A DNA stretch of 64,000 nt from MH13 sp040219355 (GTDB taxonomy: Bacteria; Pseudomonadota; Alphaproteobacteria; Rhizobiales; MH13), in assembly GCA_040219355.1 (NCBI GenBank), contig JAVJSN010000015.1, forward strand, positions 558,001-622,000. The letters run 5' to 3'. The notes beneath the pieces are model-generated. The model was not told the origin of the DNA and did no database searches. It saw only the letters and a program-made list of their open reading frames with translations. A program made the translations under genes and the position numbers. Shown here one piece after another: positions 26,655 to 35,947 of the stretch. Within the stretch, counting starts at the first letter, position 1; the number at the start of each line of letters is the position of its first letter.

Positions 26655-27298
26655 CAGTCCCATTCCAGCTTGAATTTGCGAACGACGGCGTCGATCTGAT
26701 TGGCTTCCAGAGGTACAGCGCCCGTTCCGCGAAGGATCATGGCAAGCTTGGCCGTCTCCTCCAGTTCCTCCATGGCGAAGATCGCCGCTTCTAAATCCTT
26801 TGACGCGACCACCGGCCCGTGGTTGGCGAGCAGAACCGCTGAGCGACGACCGCCGAGGCTGCGCACCGCGTCAGCCATCGCCGGGTCACCGGGCACAAAG
26901 AAGGGCAGCAGCGACACCTTGCCCACTCGCATCACAGCATAGGCGGTGAGCGGTGGGATCACATCGTCGGGATCGGTTTCCGGCAGCATCGATAATGCAA
27001 CCGAATGGGTCGAATGCAGATGCACAACGGCGCCGGCGCCTGTGCGCGTTTCATAAAATGCTGAGTGCAGCGGCATTTCTTTGGTGGGCGCGTCGCCATC
27101 GATATGACGGCCTTGCGCGTCGAACCGTGACAGGCGCGCCGGATCAAGGCGACCAAGGCTGACCCCTGTCGGTGTCACCAAAAGGCCGCCATCGTCAGTG
27201 CGCACCGAAACATTGCCGGACGCTCCGCCGGTCAAGCCACGGTCAAACAGCGAGCCCGCCCAATAGCAAACATCCTCGCGCAGTTTGTTCTCACTCAT
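26654..27298 (-). CDS. otnC: 3-oxo-tetronate 4-phosphate decarboxylase (class II aldolase)
   Basis: 214 residues of the class II aldolase/adducin family. GGASGNVSVR near 24, Glu in TKEMPLHSAFYE, the zinc-binding HLHSTHS, and NHGPVV are present. OtnC decarboxylates 3-oxo-tetronate 4-phosphate to dihydroxyacetone phosphate. It starts in the stop of otnK (ATGA) and runs into otnI, so the three are translationally linked in reaction order kinase, decarboxylase, isomerase. Confidence 0.85.
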   Translation of the reverse strand: MSENKLREDVCYWAGSLFDRGLTGGASGNVSVRTDDGGLLVTPTGVSLGRLDPARLSRFDAQGRHIDGDAPTKEMPLHSAFYETRTGAGAVVHLHSTHSVALSMLPETDPDDVIPPLTAYAVMRVGKVSLLPFFVPGDPAMADAVRSLGGRRSAVLLANHGPVVASKDLEAAIFAMEELEETAKLAMILRGTGAVPLEANQIDAVVRKFKLEWD

Positions 27299-28545
27299 GT
27301 GCCGCTCTCCAACGTTGTAAAGGCCTTGGTGAAGAAATCCGGAGCGCCAAAATTGCCGGACTTCAGCGCCAAGACAAGGTTTGGACCGGCTCGCATCACC
27401 GGGACGCCAGGGTCAATTTCTGGTCCGATTTCAAGAGTTGTGAGTGACAGACCTTCAACCACGGCGCCAGACGTCTCACCACCGGCGGTGACAAGGCGTG
27501 TCACACCGCCAGCGACCAGAAGGCGGGCCGTCTCGGCAAACAGGTTTTCGATGGCCGTTGCAGAGACGTCGCGGCCATGTTTGTCCTGCGCTGCGCGGAC
27601 GATTTCGGGATCTGCGGATGTGTAGACAAGCGGCAGACCGTGTTGCGAAAGGGCCCAGTCTGCCAAGTCGGTGGCCGTCACAGCGCGGGACATTACCTCA
27701 TCAGCGGTGACTTCGCGTGCTGAGTTAGACTGCGCATGCAGCGCGACCTGTTTGCGGGTTGCTATTGAGCAGGAGCCAGAGAGAATGGCACCACGCCCGC
27801 GCATCCCGGTCCACGTTCCGGGCTTGCCAGACAAGGCACCTGCGCGCCGAAAGACCTCTGGCAGACCAATCGCGATGCCTGATCCGCCGGTCAGCAGCGG
27901 CAAGCCTGCTGCAGCCTGCCCAATCGTTGCAAGATCAGCGTCATCGATGGCATCGGCCACAATCAGGCGATGACCTGCCGCATCTTGGTCCTCCAAGGCT
28001 GCGCGCACCGCATCAGCGCCTTTGGAAACCGTGGCGGAGGCAACGTGGCCGACCGTTCCACTGATCTGGTGGCCAAGCCAGCGGCGAATATCAGGATCGC
28101 TCATCGGGGTGAGCGGGTGGTTCTCCATGCCGCTTTGGCTGAGCAGCTTGTCGCCGACGAAGAGGTGGCCCTGGTAAACCGAACGGCCGGTCGCGGGGAA
28201 AGCTGGGCAGACAAGCACTTTGCGGGCGCCCAGCGCATCGGCCAGCGCTTCGGCGACCGGGCCGATATTGCCTTCAGGCGTGGAATCGAAGGTCGAGCAG
28301 TATTTGAACAGAAATTGCTGACAGCCCTGCGCCTTCAGCCATTTCAGCGCCTCGAGCGACAGACGAATGGCCTCATCGACCGGGATTGAGCGCGATTTCA
28401 GTGCTACGATACCAGCATCGACGTCAGAGGCTGCAGGCGTGTTCGGCACGCCGACATATTGTGCGCAGCGCATGCCGTATTTGGTCAACGTGTTTCCAAG
28501 ATCTGATGATCCGGTGAAATCATCGCCTATGCATCCTAGCAACAT
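27295..28545 (-). CDS. otnK: 3-oxo-tetronate kinase (DUF1537 family)
   Basis: 416 residues. Phosphorylates 3-oxo-tetronate at C4 with ATP. GCIGDDFTGSSDLGNTL at the start, FKYCSTFDSTPEGNIGPVAEAL, VCPAFPATGRSVYQGHLFVGD, and the late VTAGGETSGAVVEGL and GPNLVLALKSGNFG are DUF1537 kinase motifs. The start at 28545 (MLLGCIGDD) has GGGAGAG about eight bases upstream; the frame to 28575 is a longer option without one. Members also act on D-threonate or 3-oxo-isoapionate, so the substrate rests on context. Confidence 0.87.
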   Translation of the reverse strand: MLLGCIGDDFTGSSDLGNTLTKYGMRCAQYVGVPNTPAASDVDAGIVALKSRSIPVDEAIRLSLEALKWLKAQGCQQFLFKYCSTFDSTPEGNIGPVAEALADALGARKVLVCPAFPATGRSVYQGHLFVGDKLLSQSGMENHPLTPMSDPDIRRWLGHQISGTVGHVASATVSKGADAVRAALEDQDAAGHRLIVADAIDDADLATIGQAAAGLPLLTGGSGIAIGLPEVFRRAGALSGKPGTWTGMRGRGAILSGSCSIATRKQVALHAQSNSAREVTADEVMSRAVTATDLADWALSQHGLPLVYTSADPEIVRAAQDKHGRDVSATAIENLFAETARLLVAGGVTRLVTAGGETSGAVVEGLSLTTLEIGPEIDPGVPVMRAGPNLVLALKSGNFGAPDFFTKAFTTLESGT

Positions 28546-28590
28546 CAAAGTCTCTCCCAGCCGCGCCCGGCACAATGACTGACCATGTTT

Positions 28591-28828
28591 CTATCCTCCA
28601 AAAATGAATTCGCCCGGCGCAAGCTTGAATGCTTGGATGAATGTGATGACCATGAGCGCTCCGAAGACGGTCAGTACAAACCAAAGCAGTCGTGGGATGA
28701 TTAGCCCGAAGTGCACGGGATCGACCCTATAAGAGATGGCCATCGGCGCCAAAATCGGTGCAAGAACGAGTAAGGCCGAACTTACAGCCGCGCGATAGTG
28801 GCCGCCCGATCATGGACCTGCATCAGGC
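28591..28828 (-). pseudogene. Remnant of a TRAP transporter large permease (DctM type)
   Basis: The 286 bases between denD and otnK hold a minus-strand open stretch without a proper start that ends at TAG (28593-28591). It reads ...SSALLVLAPILAPMAI, then VDPVHFGLI, then TVFGALMVITFIQAF. VDPVHFGL after a hydrophobic LAPIL-P helix is typical of the late part of DctM permeases, and the last 35 residues look like its final helix. The segment that normally joins them is missing. It appears to be a decayed gene with an internal deletion. GGAGGA at its end may serve as nothing more than leftover sequence. Confidence 0.55.
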
Positions 28829-28831
28829 TGC

Positions 28832-29809
28832 CTACTTGGCTTGCCCAACCATCTCATCCTCCAGGTAGACCTCGATGATCTCGCGAAAGGATGTTTCGGC
28901 GCGAAAGCCTATTTGGTTGGCGCGTGCGGTATCAAAATCACGCGGCCAGCTTTCAACGATGCTGGCGATTGCCGGGTCATGCTCGCGGCGAATAAGCCCA
29001 ACCGCTTTGTCACCGGCGACCGTGCGCAGAGCCTCAATCTGGTCGGCAACGGTGGCTGACACGCCAGGCATCGTCATGCTTCTGCGTGCACCAAGTTGCG
29101 TGCTGTCCAACGTCGCGCCATGCTCAATGAAACCGACGGCAGCACGGGGACTAGCGAACCAGTGGCGCACATCCTCACTGACAGGCAAGATCGCTGGTTG
29201 ACCGTTCAACGGCTCGCGCAAAATGCTGGAATAGAAGCTAGACGCGGCTTTGTTGGGCTTGCCGGGCCGGATGCAAATGGTGGGGAACCTGATGCCCACA
29301 CCGTCGAGAAAACCGCGCCGCGTATAGTCATCGAGCAGAAGCTCGCCCATCGCTTTTTGCGTGCCATAACTCGATTGGGGCGTGAGTTGAAAATCATCGG
29401 GGATGCGAGCGGGGAAGGGTGCGCCAAAAACGGCAAGCGATGACGCATAGATGAGGCGTGGCGTATAGCCTTCAGCGTGGCGCAGCGCCTCGAACAAGGC
29501 GCGGGTTCCGTCCAAGTTAACCCTGTAGCCCTTCTCCAGATCAGCCTCAGCTTCGCTGGAAACGATCGCGGCCAGATGCACGATCACGTCAGGTTTTTGC
29601 GCCACCAGCTCTGCTGCGGTTTCAGGATTGGAGAGATCGGCGGCTAAGGCCCTGCGTGTGCCGGCATAATGCTCCGCCACGTTGGGCGCGTGAACGTCGA
29701 TCAGTGTCAAGGCATCGACCGATGCACCACCAATCTTGCCAGTATCGGCGATGCGTTCCGCCAATTTGCGGCCAATCATGCCCGCAGCGCCTATGATTGC
29801 AACGTGCAT
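28832..29809 (-). CDS. denD: D-erythronate dehydrogenase (extended SDR)
   Basis: 325 residues of the NAD-dependent epimerase/dehydratase fold. IIGAAGMIGRKLAERI binds the nucleotide, VIVHLAAIVSSEAEAD follows, and the catalytic pair is in SSYGTQKAMGELLL (Tyr and Lys). RFPTICIRPGKPNKAASSFYSSILREPLNG is typical of DenD, which oxidises D-erythronate to 2-oxo-tetronate. Together with OtnI, OtnK and OtnC it completes a route to dihydroxyacetone phosphate. It starts 3 bases after the lactonase-like gene ends. Confidence 0.85.
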   Translation of the reverse strand: MHVAIIGAAGMIGRKLAERIADTGKIGGASVDALTLIDVHAPNVAEHYAGTRRALAADLSNPETAAELVAQKPDVIVHLAAIVSSEAEADLEKGYRVNLDGTRALFEALRHAEGYTPRLIYASSLAVFGAPFPARIPDDFQLTPQSSYGTQKAMGELLLDDYTRRGFLDGVGIRFPTICIRPGKPNKAASSFYSSILREPLNGQPAILPVSEDVRHWFASPRAAVGFIEHGATLDSTQLGARRSMTMPGVSATVADQIEALRTVAGDKAVGLIRREHDPAIASIVESWPRDFDTARANQIGFRAETSFREIIEVYLEDEMVGQAK

Positions 29810-29812
29810 GGA

Positions 29813-31750
29813 TTAGCCTTTCAGAAGAATGCGAGCGATGGCAAAGCCATCCAGAGTGAGTGTGTCGTCATGGTCGCCAAGGGTGTCGAAGTGGGTCGGG
29901 TTATGGGCCGCGATCGCAAAACTCTCTGCGTCCAGCACTGCGATGCGAGCAGCGCTGGGCAAAGCGATCGCCGTGTCGTCAGGACTGGTGTTGGCCGCCC
30001 AGATCTCGGTGCCATCCTGTGTGCGCGCTGCCAGTGCCGCAACAGGTCCGGAAGCAGGAAGGTCGAGCGTGAGCCTCCGCATGCCGTTCAAACGGGCGAG
30101 ACCGCGCAGGACATGGAACACCGGGTAAAGGCCGCCATTGCCCTTGTACCAGGGGTCGGGGTCATTACCGGGCGCGGAAAGAACGCCGAAGGGACCGGTT
30201 GCCCCGCCCATTGCGATAGCCGAGGCGCCACCGCTTGCGAAATCTGAAACGTAGCCAAGGGCCCAAGCGGCTCCCATAAGGCCGCGCTGCCGTGGATCAT
30301 TGCGGTTCATGGCCTGGCGAATGTTGCCGGGATTGTCCTTGGCGGATGCGCCATAAGGATTGTCGCGGATTCCAATGGCCGATGGCCCAACCGCCCATGG
30401 GGTGTTGCCTGCGATACCCGACACGGACGCGGCAATGGCGCTGTGGGCTTCGCGGGTCTCCATGACCGAGCGATCATCGCCTGCATGGACCATGGGCGAG
30501 GTAGTGAAAGAGACGAGGTCCAACGCATCGGATGGTGGCCGCTTGCGATTGAGCTCAGTGAAATAGCTGAACATGCCACCGCCAACACGCGCCTTGGGGA
30601 AGGCGCTACGCGTCGCATCATATAGTGCGCGCGCATCCGGAGTTGCTGGCCAGACAGAGCCTGGAAGCGTGCATTTGAGATCTGGCGCCGGCGAAACGAG
30701 GACCGTGGCAAACGGGTTGCCCAGATTGGCTGCGATCCTGCCCAGCGCAGCAACTTCGGCATGGGCGCCGTCATCGCTGGTGTTTTCAATCACTGCCTCA
30801 AGCCACGGCTCAGCACCGACGGTGTGCGCCACATTCACCATGGCTTGCAACGAAGCATGATCATGACCAGCGCGCGGATCGTGATGCAGCACCATGTAAT
30901 GGGGTCCAAGGGCTGTTAGCGCATCTGTTGCCGCGGCTGCAGTGGCGGTGTTTTCCGGTCGCAGGCCGATGCCAATGGGTGGCACGGTGCCCGCTTCTGC
31001 GCCTGGTGTCAGATGGATGGGTCCAGACTTGGCCTGCTGACCGCCTTGGCCGCTGACCGATACCGTGATGGTTTGATCGATGATTTCGCCTGGATTGATT
31101 TGGTAGGGCCATGGGCGTGCAAGCGGACGCACATACGTTTTGTACGATGCATCGGTCCAGTTGCGCTGGTCCTCCATCTCATAGGTGTCGCCCTCCATCA
31201 GTACCTTGACGGCCAATCCACCAGGCGTGTGGTGGGAGAGGGCACGTAGATCCATCATCGGCTGGATGGGATCAATGATGCTTGGGAAATGGTCCTCAAC
31301 CACGCGACCATCGGTGTGCTCTATGGTGACAGGTGCACCGGCAACGCCATCGATGGGATGCAGGATCACGAAGCCGGTGCGGTTGGTTTCGAAGCCTGTC
31401 TGCGTGGTGCCGCGACCATGGAAGATCAGCGTTCCATCCGCGCGGCCTTCGATCTGCGCATCATAGGCAAAGCTCTCACCTTCGCCCCGCGCAACGGCGT
31501 TCAGAGAGACTTTGAAAGCGTCGGCGGTTTCGTCGATGGTGAGGTTGGAAATCTCAGGCGCGTACGTGCCCCAATCCCGGTCACGAACGATGAAAGAGAC
31601 AGCGCGCAGCACCTCTTCGCCATCCCAACGAATGTAGCGCAGGTTGCCTGCTTCCAACTCAGCGGAAAGCTTGCCAGCACCTAGGATGCGGGGCGGGGTG
31701 ACCTCCTCTTCGGTGCCGTAGAGGGCGATCGCGCGAGACGGATTTTGCAT
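29813..31750 (-). CDS. apnL: Aldonolactonase resembling D-apionate lactonase
   Basis: 645 residues. The N-terminal 230 residues form a beta-rich region with GNLRYIRWDGEEVLRAVSFIVRDRDWGTYAPEI and MEGDTYEMEDQRNWTDASYKTYVRPLARPWPY. The C-terminal part reads like a TIM barrel. I recognise this layout from ApnL-type proteins, which open D-apionolactone to D-apionate; the call is from memory of the family. No ApnO-type oxidoisomerase is nearby, and denD follows at once, so erythronolactone is an equally good substrate. No signal peptide, so it acts inside the cell on an imported lactone. Confidence 0.6.
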   Translation of the reverse strand: MQNPSRAIALYGTEEEVTPPRILGAGKLSAELEAGNLRYIRWDGEEVLRAVSFIVRDRDWGTYAPEISNLTIDETADAFKVSLNAVARGEGESFAYDAQIEGRADGTLIFHGRGTTQTGFETNRTGFVILHPIDGVAGAPVTIEHTDGRVVEDHFPSIIDPIQPMMDLRALSHHTPGGLAVKVLMEGDTYEMEDQRNWTDASYKTYVRPLARPWPYQINPGEIIDQTITVSVSGQGGQQAKSGPIHLTPGAEAGTVPPIGIGLRPENTATAAAATDALTALGPHYMVLHHDPRAGHDHASLQAMVNVAHTVGAEPWLEAVIENTSDDGAHAEVAALGRIAANLGNPFATVLVSPAPDLKCTLPGSVWPATPDARALYDATRSAFPKARVGGGMFSYFTELNRKRPPSDALDLVSFTTSPMVHAGDDRSVMETREAHSAIAASVSGIAGNTPWAVGPSAIGIRDNPYGASAKDNPGNIRQAMNRNDPRQRGLMGAAWALGYVSDFASGGASAIAMGGATGPFGVLSAPGNDPDPWYKGNGGLYPVFHVLRGLARLNGMRRLTLDLPASGPVAALAARTQDGTEIWAANTSPDDTAIALPSAARIAVLDAESFAIAAHNPTHFDTLGDHDDTLTLDGFAIARILLKG

Positions 31751-31762
31751 GGTTTTCTCCCT

Positions 31763-32740
31763 CTAGGCGCGCGCAGAGCGCCAGTTGATGAGGCGTTCTG
31801 CCAAGAGCGCAAGAATGATGATCGATCCGATGGCAGTGCCCTGCCAAAAGGGTGATACCCCCATCAAGTTCAGGCCATTGCGGATCATGACCATGATGAG
31901 CACACCCAGCAGCGTGCCGATGATCGATCCGCGCCCGCCATAAAGGCTTGCGCCGCCGATCACGACAGCGGCGATGGCATCCAGCTCCAGCTGGTTACCG
32001 GCAAGGGGGTCCGCTGACATGATCTGCGCCAGGCTGAAGGTGACGGCGACAGCAGCCAGAGCGCCCGAGACCACATAAGGCATGATCGAATAGAACAGTG
32101 TGGACAGCCCCGCCGCGCGCGCCGCCTCATGGTTCGACCCGATGGCGTAAATGGTGCGCCCGCCCTTTGTGTAGGTCAGATACCCCCAGGCTAACAGGTA
32201 GAGCCCTATGAGGAAGAGCACGTTGGCGGGAATGCCCAAAAAGGTCGAGTAGACGATGGAGTCCAGCTCCGGCGGCAGGCCGGAGATGCTACGCTGGCCA
32301 GAGAAAATGAATGATAGGCTGCGTCCGATAGCCATAACGCCGAGCGTCACCACAAAGGGCGCCAAGCCAAAGACGGCGATCAGAATGCCTGAAAACAGGC
32401 CGATGCCTGCACCGGACAGAATGGCCAGCGGTATGGCCATCGGGATCGGCATGATTTGCAGCGCTTGGGCGAGGACAATGCCGGTGAGGCCAAACACCGC
32501 CCCAACTGACAGATCAATGCCGCCGGTGAGGATCACAAACGTCATGCCGACAGCCACAATGCCGATGACGACCGACTGATCGAGGATGTTGAAGATGTTG
32601 CGTTCGGTCAGGAAGAACGGCGATGAGAATGACAAAATTAAAGCAAGAAGCAGCGCAAGACACAGCATTCTGAATTCGAGGCTGCGGAAAACCGTTCGGG
32701 CAAGGCTGGAGCCGTTCGCGTTGCTTGTGGTTTCCGCCAT
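31763..32740 (-). CDS. Sugar ABC transporter permease (RbsC type)
   Basis: 325 residues, about ten hydrophobic segments. GGIDLSVGAVFGLTGIVLAQ and the later GNQLELDAIAAVVIGGASLYGGRGSIIGTLLGVLIM are the RbsC-family signatures. Forms the membrane channel of a ribose/rhamnose-class importer with the next two genes. It lies 1 base from the ATPase gene and 12 before the lactonase gene, so the importer and the catabolic enzymes are probably one transcript. Confidence 0.92.
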   Translation of the reverse strand: MAETTSNANGSSLARTVFRSLEFRMLCLALLLALILSFSSPFFLTERNIFNILDQSVVIGIVAVGMTFVILTGGIDLSVGAVFGLTGIVLAQALQIMPIPMAIPLAILSGAGIGLFSGILIAVFGLAPFVVTLGVMAIGRSLSFIFSGQRSISGLPPELDSIVYSTFLGIPANVLFLIGLYLLAWGYLTYTKGGRTIYAIGSNHEAARAAGLSTLFYSIMPYVVSGALAAVAVTFSLAQIMSADPLAGNQLELDAIAAVVIGGASLYGGRGSIIGTLLGVLIMVMIRNGLNLMGVSPFWQGTAIGSIIILALLAERLINWRSARA

Positions 32741-32741
32741 T

Positions 32742-34637
32742 TCAGGTCTCCAGATGGGTAAGGTTGTGGACGCGCGCGCGGATGCCTGCAGGTTCTGGCA
32801 CAGCGGCGCCGGCAGGCAGCGTCAGACCGATCCAGCCAAGATCGTGGCCTCGTCGGTCGGTCATTTGGGTCAATAGGGTGCGATGGCCGCCGGCTTCGGC
32901 AACGAAGGTATCGCCAAGGGTGCTGATCGCTTGGGGTATGCGGGTCTCATGGGCGGCTGCCGCCTGACCGGGCACCAGGCCTGAGAGTTGCTCACCGGCT
33001 TGCGCAAGGCAAATTGTCTCTTTCTTGTCGAGCAAGATCCAAAACGCATCGCCACCATGGGCTTTTGAAATCTCGCTGAGCACAGCTTGGTTGCGCTCGG
33101 TGGATGTGCGCGGGGCGGCAAGCAGTGTCAGCTTTTCTTCGGTCAGCAGCTCGGCAGGCAGGTCAGCGATGGTAACGCCATCGGAAACAACCACAATGCG
33201 TTCGGCCAGCCCCAACAGCTCTTCAAAGTCTGAGGAGATGACGATGACTGCCAGCCCGGCATCCGCGGCGTCTTGCAAGAGGCGGTAGATCGACGAACGC
33301 GTGCCGATATCCACGCCTTTTGTGGGCTCGTCCAGGATCAGGATTTCTGGTGCCGTGAGCAGCCATCGGGCGATGATGATCTTTTGCTGCATCCCGCCAG
33401 AATAGTTGAGAAGGCTCGTGTCGAGCCGGTCTGCCGGCAAGCCAAGGTCAGCGAGCAGCGCGGCAGTTTCCTCTGCCTTGCGACCGTATCCGCGCAAGAA
33501 ACCCCGATGTTGACCCATTTGGGCGATCAGCAAATTCTCGCGCACTGAAAGGTCCGGCACAATGTTTTGTGCCCGGCGGTCTTCGGGCACAAAGCCGATG
33601 CCTGCGCGCACTGCATCAGCCGGTTTGCGCAGGTTTATCGGCTTGCCATGAACCAGAATTTCGCCTGCCTGCCTGCTGCGCAGGCCCCAGATCGCTTCCA
33701 TGGTTTCTGACCGTCCGGCCCCAACCAGACCGCCAAGGCCCATGATTTCGCCAGCGCGAACGGAGAAGCTCATGTCGCGCACCCAAGGCGTTGCCTTCAG
33801 GCCTCGTACTTCAAACACGATGTCGCCAACGGCGTCTGGAGCGACCTCTCGCTTGCTGTAAATGGCGCCAAGATCGCGACCCACCATGTGCTGAATGATA
33901 TCGCCCTGGGTCAGGCTGGATGTCTCCACATCCTCACAGACCGCCTGGCCTTCGCGCAAAATCGTCACGCGGTCGGTGATGGCGAACACCTCTTCGAGGC
34001 GATGCGAAACGAAGGCAAGTGCGTGGCCACCAGCGCGTAAGCGATCGACAATATCAAACAACCTGTCGACTTCGGTTGCCGACAGCGATGCGGTGGGTTC
34101 ATCAAAAATGACGAGTCGTGCATCCAAGGCTAGAGCCTTGGCTATCTCGACCAGTTGGCGCTGCGCTGCCGAAAGGGTGCGCACCTCTGCATCGAGCGGC
34201 AGAGCATGTTCGTGTCCAAGGTCCGTCAAAAGTTCCGTGGCACGGGCGCGCATGGCGCGAAAGGAAAGCCGCCCTGGGTTCGCCAGATCGGGCAGGAACA
34301 CATTTTCTAGGACAGAAAGATCAGGCGCGAGCGAGGTTTCTTGAGCAACAAGAGCAATACCCTGTCGCAAGGCATCGCGCGTTGAAGAAAGAACCAGCGG
34401 AACGCCATCAAAGGCCAACTCGCCACCGGTTGGCTGGATATGGCCGGATACGATGCGCGATAGGGTGGATTTGCCGGCGCCGTTGGCACCCAGCAGTCCG
34501 GTTACCTCACCAGGGCGAAGCGTTAGAGCCGCATCGACGAGGGCATGCGTTTTGCCAAAATGCTTGGAAACACCACGGGCAGTGAGCAATGGCTCAGCGC
34601 GCGCACTGGTGTCGTTTGAAGGCGGGACCTCTACCAT
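32742..34637 (-). CDS. Sugar ABC transporter ATPase with C-terminal extension
   Basis: 631 residues, against about 500 for usual RbsA proteins. The first nucleotide-binding domain has Walker A GANGAGKST at about 50-58, LSAAQRQLVEIAKAL, and LVIFDEPTASL. The second has the degenerate P-loop GGLVGAGRSE common to sugar ABC ATPases, then LNYSGGMQQKIIIARWLL and ILILDEPTKGVDIGT. After about residue 500 an extra 125 residues (AFWILLDKKETICLAQAGEQLSG...) look like a GAF-type sensor domain. Start at 34637 is a guess; the frame is open to 34754 and no strong ribosome site is seen. Confidence 0.9.
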   Translation of the reverse strand: MVEVPPSNDTSARAEPLLTARGVSKHFGKTHALVDAALTLRPGEVTGLLGANGAGKSTLSRIVSGHIQPTGGELAFDGVPLVLSSTRDALRQGIALVAQETSLAPDLSVLENVFLPDLANPGRLSFRAMRARATELLTDLGHEHALPLDAEVRTLSAAQRQLVEIAKALALDARLVIFDEPTASLSATEVDRLFDIVDRLRAGGHALAFVSHRLEEVFAITDRVTILREGQAVCEDVETSSLTQGDIIQHMVGRDLGAIYSKREVAPDAVGDIVFEVRGLKATPWVRDMSFSVRAGEIMGLGGLVGAGRSETMEAIWGLRSRQAGEILVHGKPINLRKPADAVRAGIGFVPEDRRAQNIVPDLSVRENLLIAQMGQHRGFLRGYGRKAEETAALLADLGLPADRLDTSLLNYSGGMQQKIIIARWLLTAPEILILDEPTKGVDIGTRSSIYRLLQDAADAGLAVIVISSDFEELLGLAERIVVVSDGVTIADLPAELLTEEKLTLLAAPRTSTERNQAVLSEISKAHGGDAFWILLDKKETICLAQAGEQLSGLVPGQAAAAHETRIPQAISTLGDTFVAEAGGHRTLLTQMTDRRGHDLGWIGLTLPAGAAVPEPAGIRARVHNLTHLET

Positions 34638-34698
34638 AGCAGAAGGACCGATCCTGCCGGGGGGAGGACGCGCCTCGCCCCAGCAGAACCGACCTAAT

Positions 34699-35682
34699 TT
34701 ACTCGATTTCGTTCGCGAAAACCGTTTCGGTAATTGTCGGCAACATTTCATCAATGTTTTCCGAGGTGACGATCAAAATCGGAACAGTGATCTCTTTTTC
34801 CGGCGTGCCGCCACTCAGATGCTCAAGCATCGCCTCGGCAGAACGCACACCCATCAGATAAGGTTGCTGCATGCCAGAAACGACCAGGTCGCCAGACTGC
34901 AGCAATGGCACAAACTCAGGGATACCATCGAACGCTGCAACCAATACGTCGTCGGTCATCCGCGCGGCCCTGATGGCGCGTAGAGCACCAAGCGTTGGAC
35001 CATCGGTCTGGACGAACATGCCGCCCAGATCTGGGTTGGCGGTGATCATATCTTGGGTAAAGCGAAACGTTTCATCAGCGGTGTAAGCTTGCATTTGCTG
35101 TAGGCCAGCATCGCCGGTTACACCGCCTTCAGCCATCGCATCCAGGAAACCTTGGGTGCGGGCTTGGCCGTTCAAACGGGCCTGGCTGATGCCGATGATG
35201 CCCACGCTTGCGTCTGCTGTGCCTGCGCTTTGCATGGCCGCTGCAAGAGCCTGACCAACACCATTGGCACCTTCGTAGTTGTTGGAGCCGATGACCGAAA
35301 CAAATTCGCCTGAATCCGTTCCGATGTCCGCGATGACGACCGGAATGCCAGCATCCTGTGCCAGTTGAAGTACTGCCGGTGCTGTGGAGCTATCGGTGGG
35401 TGATAAGATGATGCCGGAAACGCCGCGGGCGATGGCATCTTGTGCATTCTGCAGCTGCGCCTGGGGATCGTTGGTGGAATCGAGCGCGGAAAACCCATAT
35501 CCATTTTCCTCGGCAACCGAGCGCACGCCCTCTGAAACATAGCGCCAAAACGCCAGATCAAGGCCAGGCGTCATATAGACCAGTTCGCCATTGTTCTGCG
35601 CGTTTGCAGGCGCCGCAAAGGCAAGCATGCTGGTCGCGAGTGCCGCCGTTAGCGTTTTTCCAAAAGTTCTGCGGTTTATCAT
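34699..35682 (-). CDS. Periplasmic sugar-binding protein of the ABC importer
   Basis: 327 residues of the RbsB-like (type I) class. MINRRTFGKTLTAALATSMLAFAAPANAQ is a signal peptide with an RR pair suggesting Tat export. GVSGIILSPTDSSTAPAVLQLAQDAGIPVVIADIG and GMFVQTDGPTLGALRAIRAA are family motifs. First gene of the minus-strand importer operon and divergent from the GntR regulator. Its ligand is probably the lactone or acid broken down by the enzymes behind it; this is inference. Confidence 0.92.
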   Translation of the reverse strand: MINRRTFGKTLTAALATSMLAFAAPANAQNNGELVYMTPGLDLAFWRYVSEGVRSVAEENGYGFSALDSTNDPQAQLQNAQDAIARGVSGIILSPTDSSTAPAVLQLAQDAGIPVVIADIGTDSGEFVSVIGSNNYEGANGVGQALAAAMQSAGTADASVGIIGISQARLNGQARTQGFLDAMAEGGVTGDAGLQQMQAYTADETFRFTQDMITANPDLGGMFVQTDGPTLGALRAIRAARMTDDVLVAAFDGIPEFVPLLQSGDLVVSGMQQPYLMGVRSAEAMLEHLSGGTPEKEITVPILIVTSENIDEMLPTITETVFANEIE

Positions 35683-35947
35683 GTTTGGATTCCTCCCAGT
35701 AAAAGCCGTTTCGGCTGTTCAGAACGTCCCTGCCAGCAGATGGCAGGTCGCCCTATTTTTTCGACGCGATATTACGCCGTTTTTGGACTACTGGTCTGGA
35801 CACTGTACCATTGATCTTGTGCTGTCAACACACAGTTGAAGCCTTTGCATCGGGGGTGTTTGCACAGTGGCTTTGCCTGCTGCGCTATCGCCTTCTGCAC
35901 TGACCTGCTATCTGCTTTTGCGCATGCAATTGAGGACGAATGACACC

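Noticed and set aside
29813..31750. Reading the lactonase-like gene as a glycoside hydrolase
   Set aside because: The C-terminal barrel is hydrolase-like, but there is no export signal, and the operon carries acid-sugar enzymes rather than oligosaccharide enzymes.
35683..35947. GntR operator TGGTC...GTACCA near 35789-35810
   Set aside because: Only a loose match, not the usual FadR-type TGGT-N-ACCA spacing; kept as unsupported.
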